Assembly (NCBI GenBank): GCA_946538975.1 | Contig: CAMNHF010000014.1 | Coordinates: forward strand, 1-35,825 | Direction: 5' to 3' | Length of the DNA: 35,825 nt | From: an uncultured Clostridia bacterium | GTDB taxonomy: Bacteria; Bacillota; Clostridia; Christensenellales; Aristaeellaceae | Part shown: one piece after another, positions 17,612 to 27,079 of the stretch | Layout: every line of letters begins with the position of its first letter | Position numbering within the stretch: the first letter of the stretch is position 1 | The notes under the pieces: model-generated | The model's input: the letters and a program-made list of their open reading frames with translations, nothing else | Told to the model about the DNA's origin: nothing | Databases searched by the model: none | Position numbers and translations under genes: made by a program

Positions 17612-18206
17612 GGCGCTCGCCTCCTTCCAGCATGATGCCGCGCAGCCGCCTCCGGGCGCGCGTGAGCAGCATCCGCACACTGTCCGGCTTCACCTGCAGC
17701 TGCTCCGCGATCTCCTGATCGGATTGCCGCAGGAAGTATTTCATATGGAGCAGCGCCTGCTCCCGCTCGCTCAGCTGGGGCAGCGCCGTCATCAGCGCGT
17801 CCGCGTCATAGCCGGACAGCGGCTCCTCCTCCGCGGGGGCGGTGTCCGCGGCGCTGTCGGCCTCGGCGTGACGGGCTTTTTCATCATTCCGGTGGATCCT
17901 GTACACAGCGTTTTTGACGGTGACGAACACATAGCCCCGCAGCCGGTCCTGCTGCATCGCCCGCAGGCTGGAAACCCGCGGAACCAGCGAGACAAAGGCA
18001 TCCTGCACCGCGTCCTCCGCGGTCTGCCGGCTGCCGCAGAGCCGGTATGCATAGGTGAACAGCTCCTTGCGCAAGCCCAGATACAGGGCGGTCAGGAAGC
18101 TGCGATCCTCCCCGGAGCCGCTGCTCATGACCGCGAGATAAACCGGCCCTGGCAGGAGAAGCGCCATCTCTGCCGCCTGAAACAGCCTCAACACGATCTT
18201 CATCAT
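17598..18206 (-). CDS. ECF-family RNA polymerase sigma factor
   Basis: Region 2 GSRQTAEDAVQDAFVSLVPRV; region 4 LPQLSEREQALLHMKYFLRQSDQEIAEQLQVKPDSVRMLLTRARRRLR. Confidence 0.88.
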   Translation of the reverse strand: MMKIVLRLFQAAEMALLLPGPVYLAVMSSGSGEDRSFLTALYLGLRKELFTYAYRLCGSRQTAEDAVQDAFVSLVPRVSSLRAMQQDRLRGYVFVTVKNAVYRIHRNDEKARHAEADSAADTAPAEEEPLSGYDADALMTALPQLSEREQALLHMKYFLRQSDQEIAEQLQVKPDSVRMLLTRARRRLRGIMLEGGERHDGE

Positions 18207-18334
18207 CCTTTCCTTGTGCTGCCCGCCGCCTTTCAGCGCAATATGCCCTTTACGGCGCGGGCTGCCTTCCGCGGGGAAGCACAAACCCCCTCCGTTTATA
18301 TCAATCCATCTCAGCGCCAAATTGAAACACCTTC

Positions 18335-18358
18335 GACGAAATATCAGTATCCTGTTTC
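18335..18358 (-). promoter_or_regulatory. Possible ECF-type promoter of the sigma/DUF4367 operon
   Basis: On the minus strand: GAAAC, AGGATACTGATATTT, CGTC (AAC-N15-CGTC). Confidence 0.45.
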
Positions 18359-18566
18359 GACCGGACGGCGGCAAATCCTGCCTGCGCATCCCGCGCGTGC
18401 CGCCGGCGGAGGAGCGGATGATGCGGTGCGATGCCGAAAGACGCCGCGCCCCCTTGATCCGCGCGACCCGGCGGGGCTTCGCTGCGCGTTTTTTTGGGGG
18501 AATTCCCGATGCGGAAGCTGCGGCAGACGGGCCGGGACCCCACGCGTTTTTCCGAGGGGTCATGGC

Positions 18567-18595
18567 TTGATCCTGCCGCGGGTGTATGCTAAGAT
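18567..18595 (+). promoter_or_regulatory. Sigma-A promoter of the WYL regulator gene
   Basis: TTGATC, 17-nt spacer, TGC-TAAGAT. Confidence 0.6.
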
Positions 18596-18632
18596 TCGTT
18601 AAGAGGATCATTCTGGCGAAAGGGTGATGCGT

Positions 18633-19616
18633 ATGGCGAACAAGAACCGCATTCTGCACCTGCTGCGCTTTCTGCAGACCGGCTCCGACGAGGATCATCC
18701 CGTCACGACGGCGCAGATTCGCGCTGCAATGGGGGAGAAGGGCTGCCCGGTCACGGTGGAGACGCTGCGGGATGACATCGCGGCCCTCCGGGAGGCCGGC
18801 TATGACATTGTGGTGAACGAGGCGAGCGGGCGGCCGACCACCTACAGCTTCGTCGACCGCACGCTGGATACGCCGGAATTGCAGCTGCTGATCGACGCGG
18901 TGTCCTCCTCCCAGTTCATCTCCCCGACGCGCAGCCGCCAGCTGATCGCCAAGCTGACCGCCATGGCCGGGCCCTCGCACCGGGAGGAGCTGCGGCAGGG
19001 CATCGAGACGGTCAAGACGCCGAACTCCCAGCTGCTGTACACGGTGCAGAAGATTCAGCAGGCGATCCGGGCGGATCGACAGATCACCTTCCAGTATTTC
19101 TCCTGGAATCTGGACAAGGAGTATGTGCCGCGCCACGACGGCAAGTGGTATGTCATCTCGCCCTACGCCACGCTCTGGCGGTACGAGCGGTATTTTCTGG
19201 TGGGCTGGTCGGAGGAGCGGGAGCGGGTGGTGGTGTTCCGCGTGGACCGGATGGGCCTGCCCCGGCTGACCCGGCAGGACCGGGTGCCCGCCCCGGCGGA
19301 CTACGACATCCGCAGCTACACGGAGCGCGTCTTCAACATGTACGACGAGGGCCCCATGGAGACCGTGACGCTGCGCTGCCGCCCCCACATGATCGGCACG
19401 CTGATCGACTATTTCGGGAAGGGCGTGGAGCCGTACAACCTGACGGAGGAGAGCTTCGACGCGGATGTCGCCGTCTGCGCCTCCGCCACCTTCTTCGGCT
19501 GGGTGCTGGGCTTCGGCGGCGACATGACCATCGCCGGCCCGCCGCCGGTCTGCGCGCAGTACCGGGACGCGCTGCGCAGGGCAGGGGAGGAAATGGCGGC
19601 CGGCGAGGGGAGATGA
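18633..19616 (+). CDS. WYL-domain transcriptional regulator (HTH-WYL)
   Basis: N-terminal winged HTH (VTVETLRDDIAALREAGYDI) and a WYL core (KWYVISPYATLWRYERYFLVGWSEERERVVVFRVDRM). Confidence 0.9.
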   Translation: MANKNRILHLLRFLQTGSDEDHPVTTAQIRAAMGEKGCPVTVETLRDDIAALREAGYDIVVNEASGRPTTYSFVDRTLDTPELQLLIDAVSSSQFISPTRSRQLIAKLTAMAGPSHREELRQGIETVKTPNSQLLYTVQKIQQAIRADRQITFQYFSWNLDKEYVPRHDGKWYVISPYATLWRYERYFLVGWSEERERVVVFRVDRMGLPRLTRQDRVPAPADYDIRSYTERVFNMYDEGPMETVTLRCRPHMIGTLIDYFGKGVEPYNLTEESFDADVAVCASATFFGWVLGFGGDMTIAGPPPVCAQYRDALRRAGEEMAAGEGR

Positions 19617-19881
19617 GCGGCATTCCCTCAGCCGGATCGCCCGCCTGACCGCCTCACAAAACAGCGCATGACGCGCGCGGCCGATAACCTGATGAAAACA
19701 TGCGGGGACACTGCTGCCTGCTCCGCCGCCCTGCGGAAAACGATGCTTTTTCACGAATGCAGCCTTCCCAAACCTCCCGCGGTATGCTATATTTGGATCA
19801 GACGGCCGGCAGACGAAGCGGGACTGCGGGTTTCCGCGCTGCCGGGAGCATACTGCTTGCTTGACAAAGGAGGATGCCGGA

Positions 19882-20736
19882 ATGAAGGCGAAAATGCGTT
19901 TTCTGCTGCTGTGCGCTGTGATCTGCGCGCTGCTGCTTCCTGTCGCGGGCGGCCTGGCCGAGCCGGAGCGGGAAGCCGTCTATCAGGTGGCGCTGCTGCA
20001 GTCGCTGGCCCAGGGGCATTACGACGGGATCATCACGGTTGGCGAACTGAAGGAGCACGGGGATACCGGCATCGGCACCTTCGAGGGGGTCAACGGCGAG
20101 ATGATCGTGCTGGACGGCGTGGTGTACCAGGCGATTCATGATGGCAGCATCGTGGTTCCGCCGGACAGCGAGACCGTCCCCTTCTCCAATGTGACCTATT
20201 TTGAGCCGGATCTCACCCTGTCGCTGTCCGGCATCGCCGACATGGCCGGCCTGCAGGAGCAGCTGGGCGCCGCGGTGCAGGACAATGGCGCCAATCTGTT
20301 CTATATGGTCAGGATCAGCGGCACCTTCTCCGCCATCAAGGTGCGCAGCGAGTATAAGCAGGAGAAGCCCTACCGGGAGCTTGACGTCGCGCTGACTGCC
20401 GATCAGGTGGAGTTCGATTTTGCGAACGTCCGTGGAACGATGGTCGGCCTGTACTGCCCCGCCTTCATGGGCGGCCTGAACAGCGTCGGCTGGCACTTCC
20501 ACTTCATCACCGAGGATCGGACGCAGGGCGGGCACGTGCTGCAGGTCAGCATTGACAGCGCCGAGGCCGCGATGGACGCGACGCCCGCATTCGCGCTGAT
20601 GCTGCCCGACGACGACGCTGCCTTCCAGCAGATGGACCTGAGCCGCGATATGGATGCGGCCATCCACCGCGCGGAGACGGCCACCTCATCGGATGCGGCG
20701 GAGACGGAGGAGGAGGCTGTGCCGGCCAACCCGTGA
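19882..20736 (+). CDS. budA: Alpha-acetolactate decarboxylase with N-terminal signal peptide
   Basis: SD AAAGGAGG; MKAKMRFLLLCAVICALLLPVAGGLA; GIGTFEGVNGEMIVLDGVVYQ; metal-binding GWHFHFITEDRTQGGHVL. Confidence 0.9.
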   Translation: MKAKMRFLLLCAVICALLLPVAGGLAEPEREAVYQVALLQSLAQGHYDGIITVGELKEHGDTGIGTFEGVNGEMIVLDGVVYQAIHDGSIVVPPDSETVPFSNVTYFEPDLTLSLSGIADMAGLQEQLGAAVQDNGANLFYMVRISGTFSAIKVRSEYKQEKPYRELDVALTADQVEFDFANVRGTMVGLYCPAFMGGLNSVGWHFHFITEDRTQGGHVLQVSIDSAEAAMDATPAFALMLPDDDAAFQQMDLSRDMDAAIHRAETATSSDAAETEEEAVPANP

Positions 20737-20774
20737 TCTCATCATGATGATCCGTTCTGCCTTTCCACAAAAAG

Positions 20775-20802
20775 CGCGGCAGTCTGCTGGCTGCCGCGTT
20801 TT
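20775..20802. terminator. Terminator between convergent genes
   Basis: CGCGGCAG/CTGCCGCG stem then TTTT. Confidence 0.75.
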
Positions 20803-20817
20803 GCAGTATTGGTTTTT

Positions 20818-21951
20818 TCAGTCCGCGCAGATGAAGGCTATGCCGTTGATCAGGATCTTGGCAGCCTTTTCCGGCTCCACCAGACGGTTCAGCACAATCC
20901 GGGTGTCCAGTGCCTCCTCGCCGAGGCCGCCGCACAGGTAGACGGTGTTGTCGATGTTTCCGCCCTGATCGATGACGGTGTATGTGCTGCCGTCTTCAAA
21001 TACGATCTCGATGCGCGCGAGGCTGTCCGGATCGGGCACGACGATCATCTGCTCCTCATCGCCGGAGACCATGGCGGCGCCGCGCTCATTGCAGGCAGGC
21101 GTCAGCGTCACCTTCATGCTGAAGGGGGACAGGGCGATCTGCGCGCCATCCTCCGCCGCGAACGCCCTGGTCCGCACGGCCTGCACCGCCGGAATGGGCG
21201 TCTCCTCCACATGCCGCCCTCTGTCATCCGTGAGGGCGCTGAGGGGCTGATCCGCGTACATCGCCGTCAGCACGGGCGCTTCCCCGTCCGGCAGATCGTC
21301 GAAGAACACGCAGTAGTAGTACAGGTGAACGCAGGTGTCCGTGCTGCCCTCCATGTCCACCCACATCATTTCGGCGGCGCGGTCGACGCAGAAGAAGATG
21401 TCCGCGTCATTCGCGAAGTACGCGCCCTTTTCCTCGTTCAGCAGCTGGCTGAACACCAGCGCGTTTTCGCCCTCCGGGTTCTCCAGCGTCATCTCCATCA
21501 CCAGCGCGTTCTCGTCGCGCACGGCGGAGAGGATCGTCAGCGTGTGATGGTTCATTTGCACCGTCACGGGCTCGCTCATGACCTGCGCCCCGATCAGCCG
21601 CTCCGCGGTCTCCGCGTCCATGGTCACATATTCCCGCCTGGGGAACAGGGACTCAAGTCCGCCCTTTCCGTTGTCGATGATCTCAACGTGCTCCGCCACA
21701 TCCTTCCGGGTTTCACCGCCGAATACGCGGTTGAAGAAATCCGTGTGGATGGCGGCGGCCAGGGCCGTCCCAACCAGCAGGATCCCCACCAGGACAAATA
21801 CCACACTCAGCGACAGCTTCTTTTTCATGACAGGCTCCTCCTCTTCGGCACGATTCATCACGCGCTGCGCGAGCCAGGGGTCGTCCTGCAGGCCGGACAG
21901 TTTCTGATCGGCGGCCTTGTGCAGTCTTGCGCGGATTTCCTGATCCGTCAT
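20818..21951 (-). CDS. Single-TM protein, probable anti-sigma/DUF4179-like partner
   Basis: MTDQEIRARLHKAADQKL soluble N-terminus, one TM (LSLSVVFVLVGILLVGTALAAAI), large extracytoplasmic domain; ATGA overlap with the ECF sigma gene. Confidence 0.7.
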   Translation of the reverse strand: MTDQEIRARLHKAADQKLSGLQDDPWLAQRVMNRAEEEEPVMKKKLSLSVVFVLVGILLVGTALAAAIHTDFFNRVFGGETRKDVAEHVEIIDNGKGGLESLFPRREYVTMDAETAERLIGAQVMSEPVTVQMNHHTLTILSAVRDENALVMEMTLENPEGENALVFSQLLNEEKGAYFANDADIFFCVDRAAEMMWVDMEGSTDTCVHLYYYCVFFDDLPDGEAPVLTAMYADQPLSALTDDRGRHVEETPIPAVQAVRTRAFAAEDGAQIALSPFSMKVTLTPACNERGAAMVSGDEEQMIVVPDPDSLARIEIVFEDGSTYTVIDQGGNIDNTVYLCGGLGEEALDTRIVLNRLVEPEKAAKILINGIAFICAD

Positions 21952-22457
21952 GCTTCCATTCCTCCCTCCAGCTGCCTGCGCAGCGCCTTGCGGGCGCTCT
22001 CCAGGCGCCTCGATATGTTGGATACAGCGATATGCAGGGTTTCTGAGATCTCCTGCATGGTCATGTTCTGATAATAGTAGAGCAGCACCACTTCCCGCTG
22101 CTTCAGCGGCAGCCGCAGCACCAGCTCCAGCAGGGCCGTGTCCTCCGGGCTGCTCTCGCAGGCCTCCTCCGGCAGATCTGCAATGTCCACCGAGAGATCC
22201 ACATGGCGGAACCAGCGCGACCGCATAAGATCCCGGCAGGTGTTCACGGCGATTCTCGTCAGCCAGGTCTTCTCGCTGCTCTCCTGCCGGAAGGTCTGCA
22301 TCCCGCGATAGACCTTGATGAATGTCTCCTGCACCGCATCCTCCGCCAGATGCGCATCCTTGAGGATCATGCAGCACAGGCGGCGCAGCTGCGTCTGGTA
22401 CGTCTGCACCAGGCGTTCCAGTTCCTTCGATGTGTCAGGGCCCTTGACATCATCCAT
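21948..22457 (-). CDS. ECF-family RNA polymerase sigma factor
   Basis: LKDAHLAEDAVQETFIKVYRGM region 2; LPLKQREVVLLYYYQNMTMQEISETLHIAVSNISRRLESARKALR region 4. Confidence 0.93.
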   Translation of the reverse strand: MDDVKGPDTSKELERLVQTYQTQLRRLCCMILKDAHLAEDAVQETFIKVYRGMQTFRQESSEKTWLTRIAVNTCRDLMRSRWFRHVDLSVDIADLPEEACESSPEDTALLELVLRLPLKQREVVLLYYYQNMTMQEISETLHIAVSNISRRLESARKALRRQLEGGMEA

Positions 22458-22840
22458 CCTTACCGCCCTCCTTTCACCCGATTGGACGAAAAGGGGAAGC
22501 CGCAATTTGCGCTTTCCCGATTTTGCATTTCAGTTTTTTTGCGGGGAACCGGCGGGAAGGGAGCCGGCCGCCTGTCCCCGTCCATCCAACGCGGTGCCGC
22601 CCGCACAGAGTCTGCAAACCCCGGGCTGCACCTGTATCCCCGCGGAGAAGTCCCCTTTTGGCAGGCCGAGGCGGGGACAGGGCACCGGGCGGAAATGAAA
22701 TCGCGCGAAAAAGCGCCCCCGGGCAGCTCAGCTTCTTCTGATGCTCCGGAAGGCGCGCTGCGTTTTTCCGTCAGACCGGCTTCCCTCCCGGCCAAAGGGA
22801 AGATGGCCCGCTGACAGGGACGCGCATGACCGCTTTCGGC

Positions 22841-23869
22841 TCAGGCCAGGTGCAGCAGCTTTTTCAGCTCGTCCGCGATCTCCCGGGCCGCCCGGCGGTG
22901 CGCGTCGCGGCTGGGGTGCATCCGGGAGCCGAGGCTCTGGGCGTCGGAGAGGCTGAGATAGTGGACATTCTGATCGCCCCTTGCCCGCACGTCCTCCACC
23001 GCGCCCCGGAGGCTGTCCTCCACGGCGTGGCCGCACAGGCCGTAAGCCCACACGATGACCGCGCGGGGGTACCGGGCGCGGACGGCCTCCACCAGCTCGG
23101 CGGCGCGGGCGCGCAGCTCGGCGCGGGCCGCGGGTAGCTCGTCCGCTCCGAGCTTGGCGAGGGCGGAGCCATCGTTGGTGCCCAGATTGATCACCACCGC
23201 GTCGGCGGGGCGTTCGCCGTCGGGCGCGGGCCCCTCGCCGCCGGGGGGCACGCCGCAGAGCTGGCCGTAGATGCGCCCGATGCGGCTGTCCTGCTGGTTA
23301 TCCCAGCTGCGGGCAGCGCCCCAGCCGCCCAGGGCGATCACGCGCTTGTCAGCCTTCATCTCCTCGGCCACCAGCGTGGGGAAGGCGGGCATATGGGAGA
23401 TGAACAGCATCCGCCACTCCTGCGCCTCGCCGTAGGGCCCCATCGTGCCTTCGCCCACGGTCAGGCTGTCGCCGATGAATTCCAGCGTCAGGGGCCGGGC
23501 GTCCGGCGCTTCGGGCGTCCCGTCCGTGATGACCGCGTGCAGCACCACCGCGCCCTTCTCGTCATAGCTGGGCTGGGTGTCGCGCAGGATGGTGACCTCA
23601 TGGGGGAACTGATCGTCCAGACCGGCCAGCAGGGGATAGGTATGGGTGCCCTCGGCCATGGGCAGGCGGGTGATCGGCGCGCCGTCCACCAGCACGCCCA
23701 GCCACTGGGCATGATCGCCGGCGGTGGAGGTCGCCTCCACGTCCAGCCGCCTGCAGGCCAGCTTCACCCGCACGCCCGAGCCGCTCCACCAGAGGTTCTG
23801 CTCCCGCTCGCTCAGGTCATGCCGCCCGATGGTGACAAAACGGGCGTCCGGCAGGGAATAACGATTCAT
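22841..23869 (-). CDS. SGNH/GDSL hydrolase with N-terminal beta domain (CE2-like acetylesterase)
   Basis: EFIGDSLTVGEG, INLGTNDGS and SRMHPSRDAHRRAA catalytic blocks. Confidence 0.82.
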   Translation of the reverse strand: MNRYSLPDARFVTIGRHDLSEREQNLWWSGSGVRVKLACRRLDVEATSTAGDHAQWLGVLVDGAPITRLPMAEGTHTYPLLAGLDDQFPHEVTILRDTQPSYDEKGAVVLHAVITDGTPEAPDARPLTLEFIGDSLTVGEGTMGPYGEAQEWRMLFISHMPAFPTLVAEEMKADKRVIALGGWGAARSWDNQQDSRIGRIYGQLCGVPPGGEGPAPDGERPADAVVINLGTNDGSALAKLGADELPAARAELRARAAELVEAVRARYPRAVIVWAYGLCGHAVEDSLRGAVEDVRARGDQNVHYLSLSDAQSLGSRMHPSRDAHRRAAREIADELKKLLHLA

Positions 23870-23913
23870 CCTTCTCGCTCCTTTCGGATTCTATGATCTT
23901 GATGGGCTGCCGC

Positions 23914-24657
23914 TCACCGCAGCGCTTCGCTCAGCTTCGGCGGAATGCCCCGGGGCCCGCGCACGGCATAGATCCCGTATTCCTGATTCAGCACGCTGAA
24001 GGTGAACTGATGCGGGTCATACCGTTTCAGGAGCCGGATCCGCATCAGGCTTTTGATGCGCAGGCCGTCCCGCTCGAAATGCCAGGGAATGCCGGTCTTC
24101 GTGACCAGACACTTGTAGTAGATGGCGGAAGCCGGTGCGCCGATGTACAGGTACACCGTGTCGCCCTCCTTGATGCCGGCCCCCTGCTTCCAGTTAATTT
24201 CCTCCGTGTCATCGAAGGCGTGAATGCTGTCGTAATACTTGGGGTTGGAGGGGATCAGCCACTCCTTGGGCGCGCGGATCGCCTTCCTTGTCTTCGCAGA
24301 GGCGGTCACCTGATAGCTCGTGTCGATCAGAGCGCAGACTTCCTCCGCGGAGACGGTGCCGTCCAGCAGGATGGAGATCCAGTTTCCCCGGCTGATGTGG
24401 TATCCCGGCAGGAAGCCCTCCCGCTGCAGCAGGAAGTCCCGCAGCATCAGATCGCCCAGCTTCACGTTCAGCACGTCCACGGCCCCATCTCCGGGCAGGT
24501 CCAGCTTGCCGCGGGGCACATCCATCATCAGGGCGAACCACTTCTGGTTGTCCTGATGCCGGAAAATCCCGTAGCCCGGAAAGCGCAGCCAGGGATATTC
24601 GATGCCGCAATGGTATTTCTCCCGGATGTACGCAATCACTTGCTCCCTGCGGCTCAT
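23914..24657 (-). CDS. MmcQ/YjbR-like domain fused to an EVE/PUA-like domain
   Basis: N-terminal YPWLRFPGYGIFRHQDNQKWFALMMDVPRGKL (YjbR-like); C-terminal NPKYYDSIHAFDDTEEINWKQGAGIKEGDTVYLYIGAPASAIYYKCLV (EVE-like). Confidence 0.75.
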   Translation of the reverse strand: MSRREQVIAYIREKYHCGIEYPWLRFPGYGIFRHQDNQKWFALMMDVPRGKLDLPGDGAVDVLNVKLGDLMLRDFLLQREGFLPGYHISRGNWISILLDGTVSAEEVCALIDTSYQVTASAKTRKAIRAPKEWLIPSNPKYYDSIHAFDDTEEINWKQGAGIKEGDTVYLYIGAPASAIYYKCLVTKTGIPWHFERDGLRIKSLMRIRLLKRYDPHQFTFSVLNQEYGIYAVRGPRGIPPKLSEALR

Positions 24658-25211
24658 GGGCGCTCCCCCCTGATCCAGGCCGCCGCCTGTTCCATCACGG
24701 TCTCCAGGTTCCGGAGATCCTGCAGGACATCGCCGGTCTCCAGGGAATGGTTGGCCTGCTCGGTCAGCATCAGCGGAATGCCCGCCCGGCCGCACAGGGC
24801 CCGGAGGCGTGAGGTGTCAGCCCAGGGATCCGCTGTCCCGTGAAAGGCGATGGCGTCCGTCACCGGGGAAGCAAAGGTCTCCTCCAGCGGCGTGAAGAGG
24901 ATATGCCGGCAGCGAAAACCGCGGGACGCGGCGAAGGCTGTCGCGACGGCGGTCCCGATGCTCTTGGAGATGAAGAGAATCTCCGCATACCGCCCCCAGT
25001 CCACGGCCTGCAGGCTTGCCTCGGTCTGCCGCAGCGCGATCCCGATGCTCTCCCGCAGCCTGTCGCGGTCGCCCTGCACCTTCGCCGGAAATCCGCCATA
25101 GGGCACGGGCAGAACCTCCCAGCCCAGGGAGCGGGCCAGCTTGCCGCTGTAGTACAGCAGCGGCTTGTCGCAGGTGTAGCCGATGCCCGGCAGCAGTACG
25201 GCAATCTTCAT
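24654..25211 (-). CDS. Small alpha/beta-hydrolase-like protein
   Basis: LPGIGYTCDKPLLYYSGKLA, nucleophile-elbow-like SKSIGTAVA and late FHGTADPW / ANHSLE; ATGA overlaps both neighbours. Confidence 0.7.
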   Translation of the reverse strand: MKIAVLLPGIGYTCDKPLLYYSGKLARSLGWEVLPVPYGGFPAKVQGDRDRLRESIGIALRQTEASLQAVDWGRYAEILFISKSIGTAVATAFAASRGFRCRHILFTPLEETFASPVTDAIAFHGTADPWADTSRLRALCGRAGIPLMLTEQANHSLETGDVLQDLRNLETVMEQAAAWIRGERP

Positions 25212-25669
25212 ATCCGTTTCCCCTCTTCATCCAGGGCCTCGCGGATCATCCGCTCCAGACTCTCCGCAAAGCGCCGGTCGTCCTCCTCTGTCCGCCTGGC
25301 AGGACCCTTCAGGTGATGCTTCCGGCTGCGCCGCGCCTTCTTCGCCAGATGCCGCTCCATCAGCAGGCCGTCGATGTTTTCATCCGTGTATTGCCTGCCG
25401 CTCTGGTGGATGGCTCTGGCCCCCTTGCCCAGCGCCAGCGCCGCCACGCCGTAATCCTGCGTGACGACCAGATCGCCCGCCCGGCACAGGTTGATGAGGG
25501 CGATGTCCACCGCGTCCGCCCCTGCGCCGATGGTTCGGACGGTGCTGTAATCGGAGGTGAGCACATGGTTTGTGTCGCACAGCAGGATCACCGGAAGCCC
25601 GTGCCGCCGGGCAATGCTCTCCGCGATGCGGGTTACCGGACAGGCGTCGGCGTCAATCAGAATTGTCAT
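25208..25669 (-). CDS. YaiI/YqxD family (UPF0178, DUF188) protein
   Basis: MTILIDADACPV; VVTQDYGVAALAL; KGARAIHQSGRQYTDENID. Confidence 0.92.
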   Translation of the reverse strand: MTILIDADACPVTRIAESIARRHGLPVILLCDTNHVLTSDYSTVRTIGAGADAVDIALINLCRAGDLVVTQDYGVAALALGKGARAIHQSGRQYTDENIDGLLMERHLAKKARRSRKHHLKGPARRTEEDDRRFAESLERMIREALDEEGKRI

Positions 25670-26994
25670 GGCCTTTCCTCGGCGGAGGCGACGCTCGCGA
25701 TGGCCTTGTCGATGTTCGCGGCCACTGTCTCGTCACCAAAGTTGTGATACTTTCTTCGGGCGTTGATGCCGCGCCTGGCTTTCCGGAAGAATGCCAGCGC
25801 TTCGGCCGGATCGGCTTCCACGCCGATGCCGTCCCGATAGCAATACCCCATGCGCAGCGCGATGTCGGCATACTTGCCCTGGCTGATCCTGCGCTTGTCC
25901 GTATGCTTCCAGAGCTTGCTGAGCAGCAGCCAGGCCATCATCGGATTCCGCGGCGTGCCGTCCCCCTTGCGATACATGTCGGAGAGCTTGTAGATGGCTT
26001 CGATGACACCGTGCAGCGCGGCGAAGGAGAAGCAGCGGAAGGCCCTTTCGCAGTCCGGCGCACCCAGGCGGCTGCTGTAATAGATATAGCCCAGGGAGTT
26101 GGCCGCGAGATCGTCGCCCCGCGGCGGATCGTCGTCCGGGTTGAACAGCCGCAGCAGGGCCTGCTCCGCCTTCTTCCAGTCGCAGGGCACGATGCCGTTG
26201 CCGCCGTAGTAGGCGTAGGCATATCGCCGGATGCCGTACAAACCGCCTGACCGGAAGCGCTCTTCCAGCAAACGGGTGTAGAAGCCCCGGAGAGGCTCGG
26301 AGATGCCGCTGCGCTGCGCCAGTGCCTCGATCACATTCAGCGCGTCCGTTTTGAAGTCATCGGGGAGCTCCACCTCCCAGAAAGGCTTTCCGCGGCTTTG
26401 CAGATATGCGTCCCGCAGCGGAAGAATCCACTGAGAGGCTGCCTCGCTGCAGGCGTCGAGGCAGCTCATCAGGAAGAGTAGGCGACCCGCCAGAAAACGG
26501 AGCAGCAGGCCCTCCTCCGTCAGCGGAGGGATTTGCAGATGATCGTGCGCGCCGGTGCTCTGAAAGGTGTTCCGCCAGCCTTCCAGCAGGAAGCCATTGC
26601 GGAAGCGCGGAAGCCGGTCGATGAGGCAGAGCAGATCCTCGTCCGTGATGGCACAGCGGTGCGTGGCAGCGCTAAAGGGATACCTGCCCTGTTTGGCCAG
26701 CTCCCACGGCGTCACATCCAGGCGGAAAAGCGCCCGCACTGTCTCCGCGTCGGCCTCCGCAGGCGCAAGCCGTTCAATCTGCCTGCAGGGAACAGCGGTG
26801 GCTTCACGCTCCGCGGCTTCCTCATCGCCTTCATAGCGAATGACGGCATCAAGCGGCAGCAGGTGCGCGGATCCGGCTTCCGGGTCGGCATCCCATACGC
26901 CGCAGAGCTGACCGTTGCAGAGAACCAGATCCCAGGAACAGATTTCTTGAATATCCATGTTGAACGCGGCCTCCTCAACGGCACGCAGATTCAT
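25666..26994 (-). CDS. Sel1-repeat-containing protein of unknown function; start uncertain (27042, 26994 or 26958)
   Basis: C-terminal Sel1/TPR-like repeats (NSLGYIYYSSRLGAPDCERAFRCFSFAALHGVIEAIYKLSDMYRKGDGT; ALRMGYCYRDGIGVEADPAEALAFFRKA); ATGA overlap with the DUF188 gene. Confidence 0.7.
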   Translation of the reverse strand: MNLRAVEEAAFNMDIQEICSWDLVLCNGQLCGVWDADPEAGSAHLLPLDAVIRYEGDEEAAEREATAVPCRQIERLAPAEADAETVRALFRLDVTPWELAKQGRYPFSAATHRCAITDEDLLCLIDRLPRFRNGFLLEGWRNTFQSTGAHDHLQIPPLTEEGLLLRFLAGRLLFLMSCLDACSEAASQWILPLRDAYLQSRGKPFWEVELPDDFKTDALNVIEALAQRSGISEPLRGFYTRLLEERFRSGGLYGIRRYAYAYYGGNGIVPCDWKKAEQALLRLFNPDDDPPRGDDLAANSLGYIYYSSRLGAPDCERAFRCFSFAALHGVIEAIYKLSDMYRKGDGTPRNPMMAWLLLSKLWKHTDKRRISQGKYADIALRMGYCYRDGIGVEADPAEALAFFRKARRGINARRKYHNFGDETVAANIDKAIASVASAEERP

Positions 26995-27079
26995 GACAGC
27001 TGAGCGCTTTTCCCCGGCAGGCAGCCCCTGTTCTTCGGGCATTTTCGCCTTGCCTTCTTCTTTGGGGCGGCGGGCTGCG

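Noticed and set aside
22508-22830. Several short ORFs in both strands between the ECF operon and the SGNH gene
   Set aside because: Low-complexity translations with no start context or motif.
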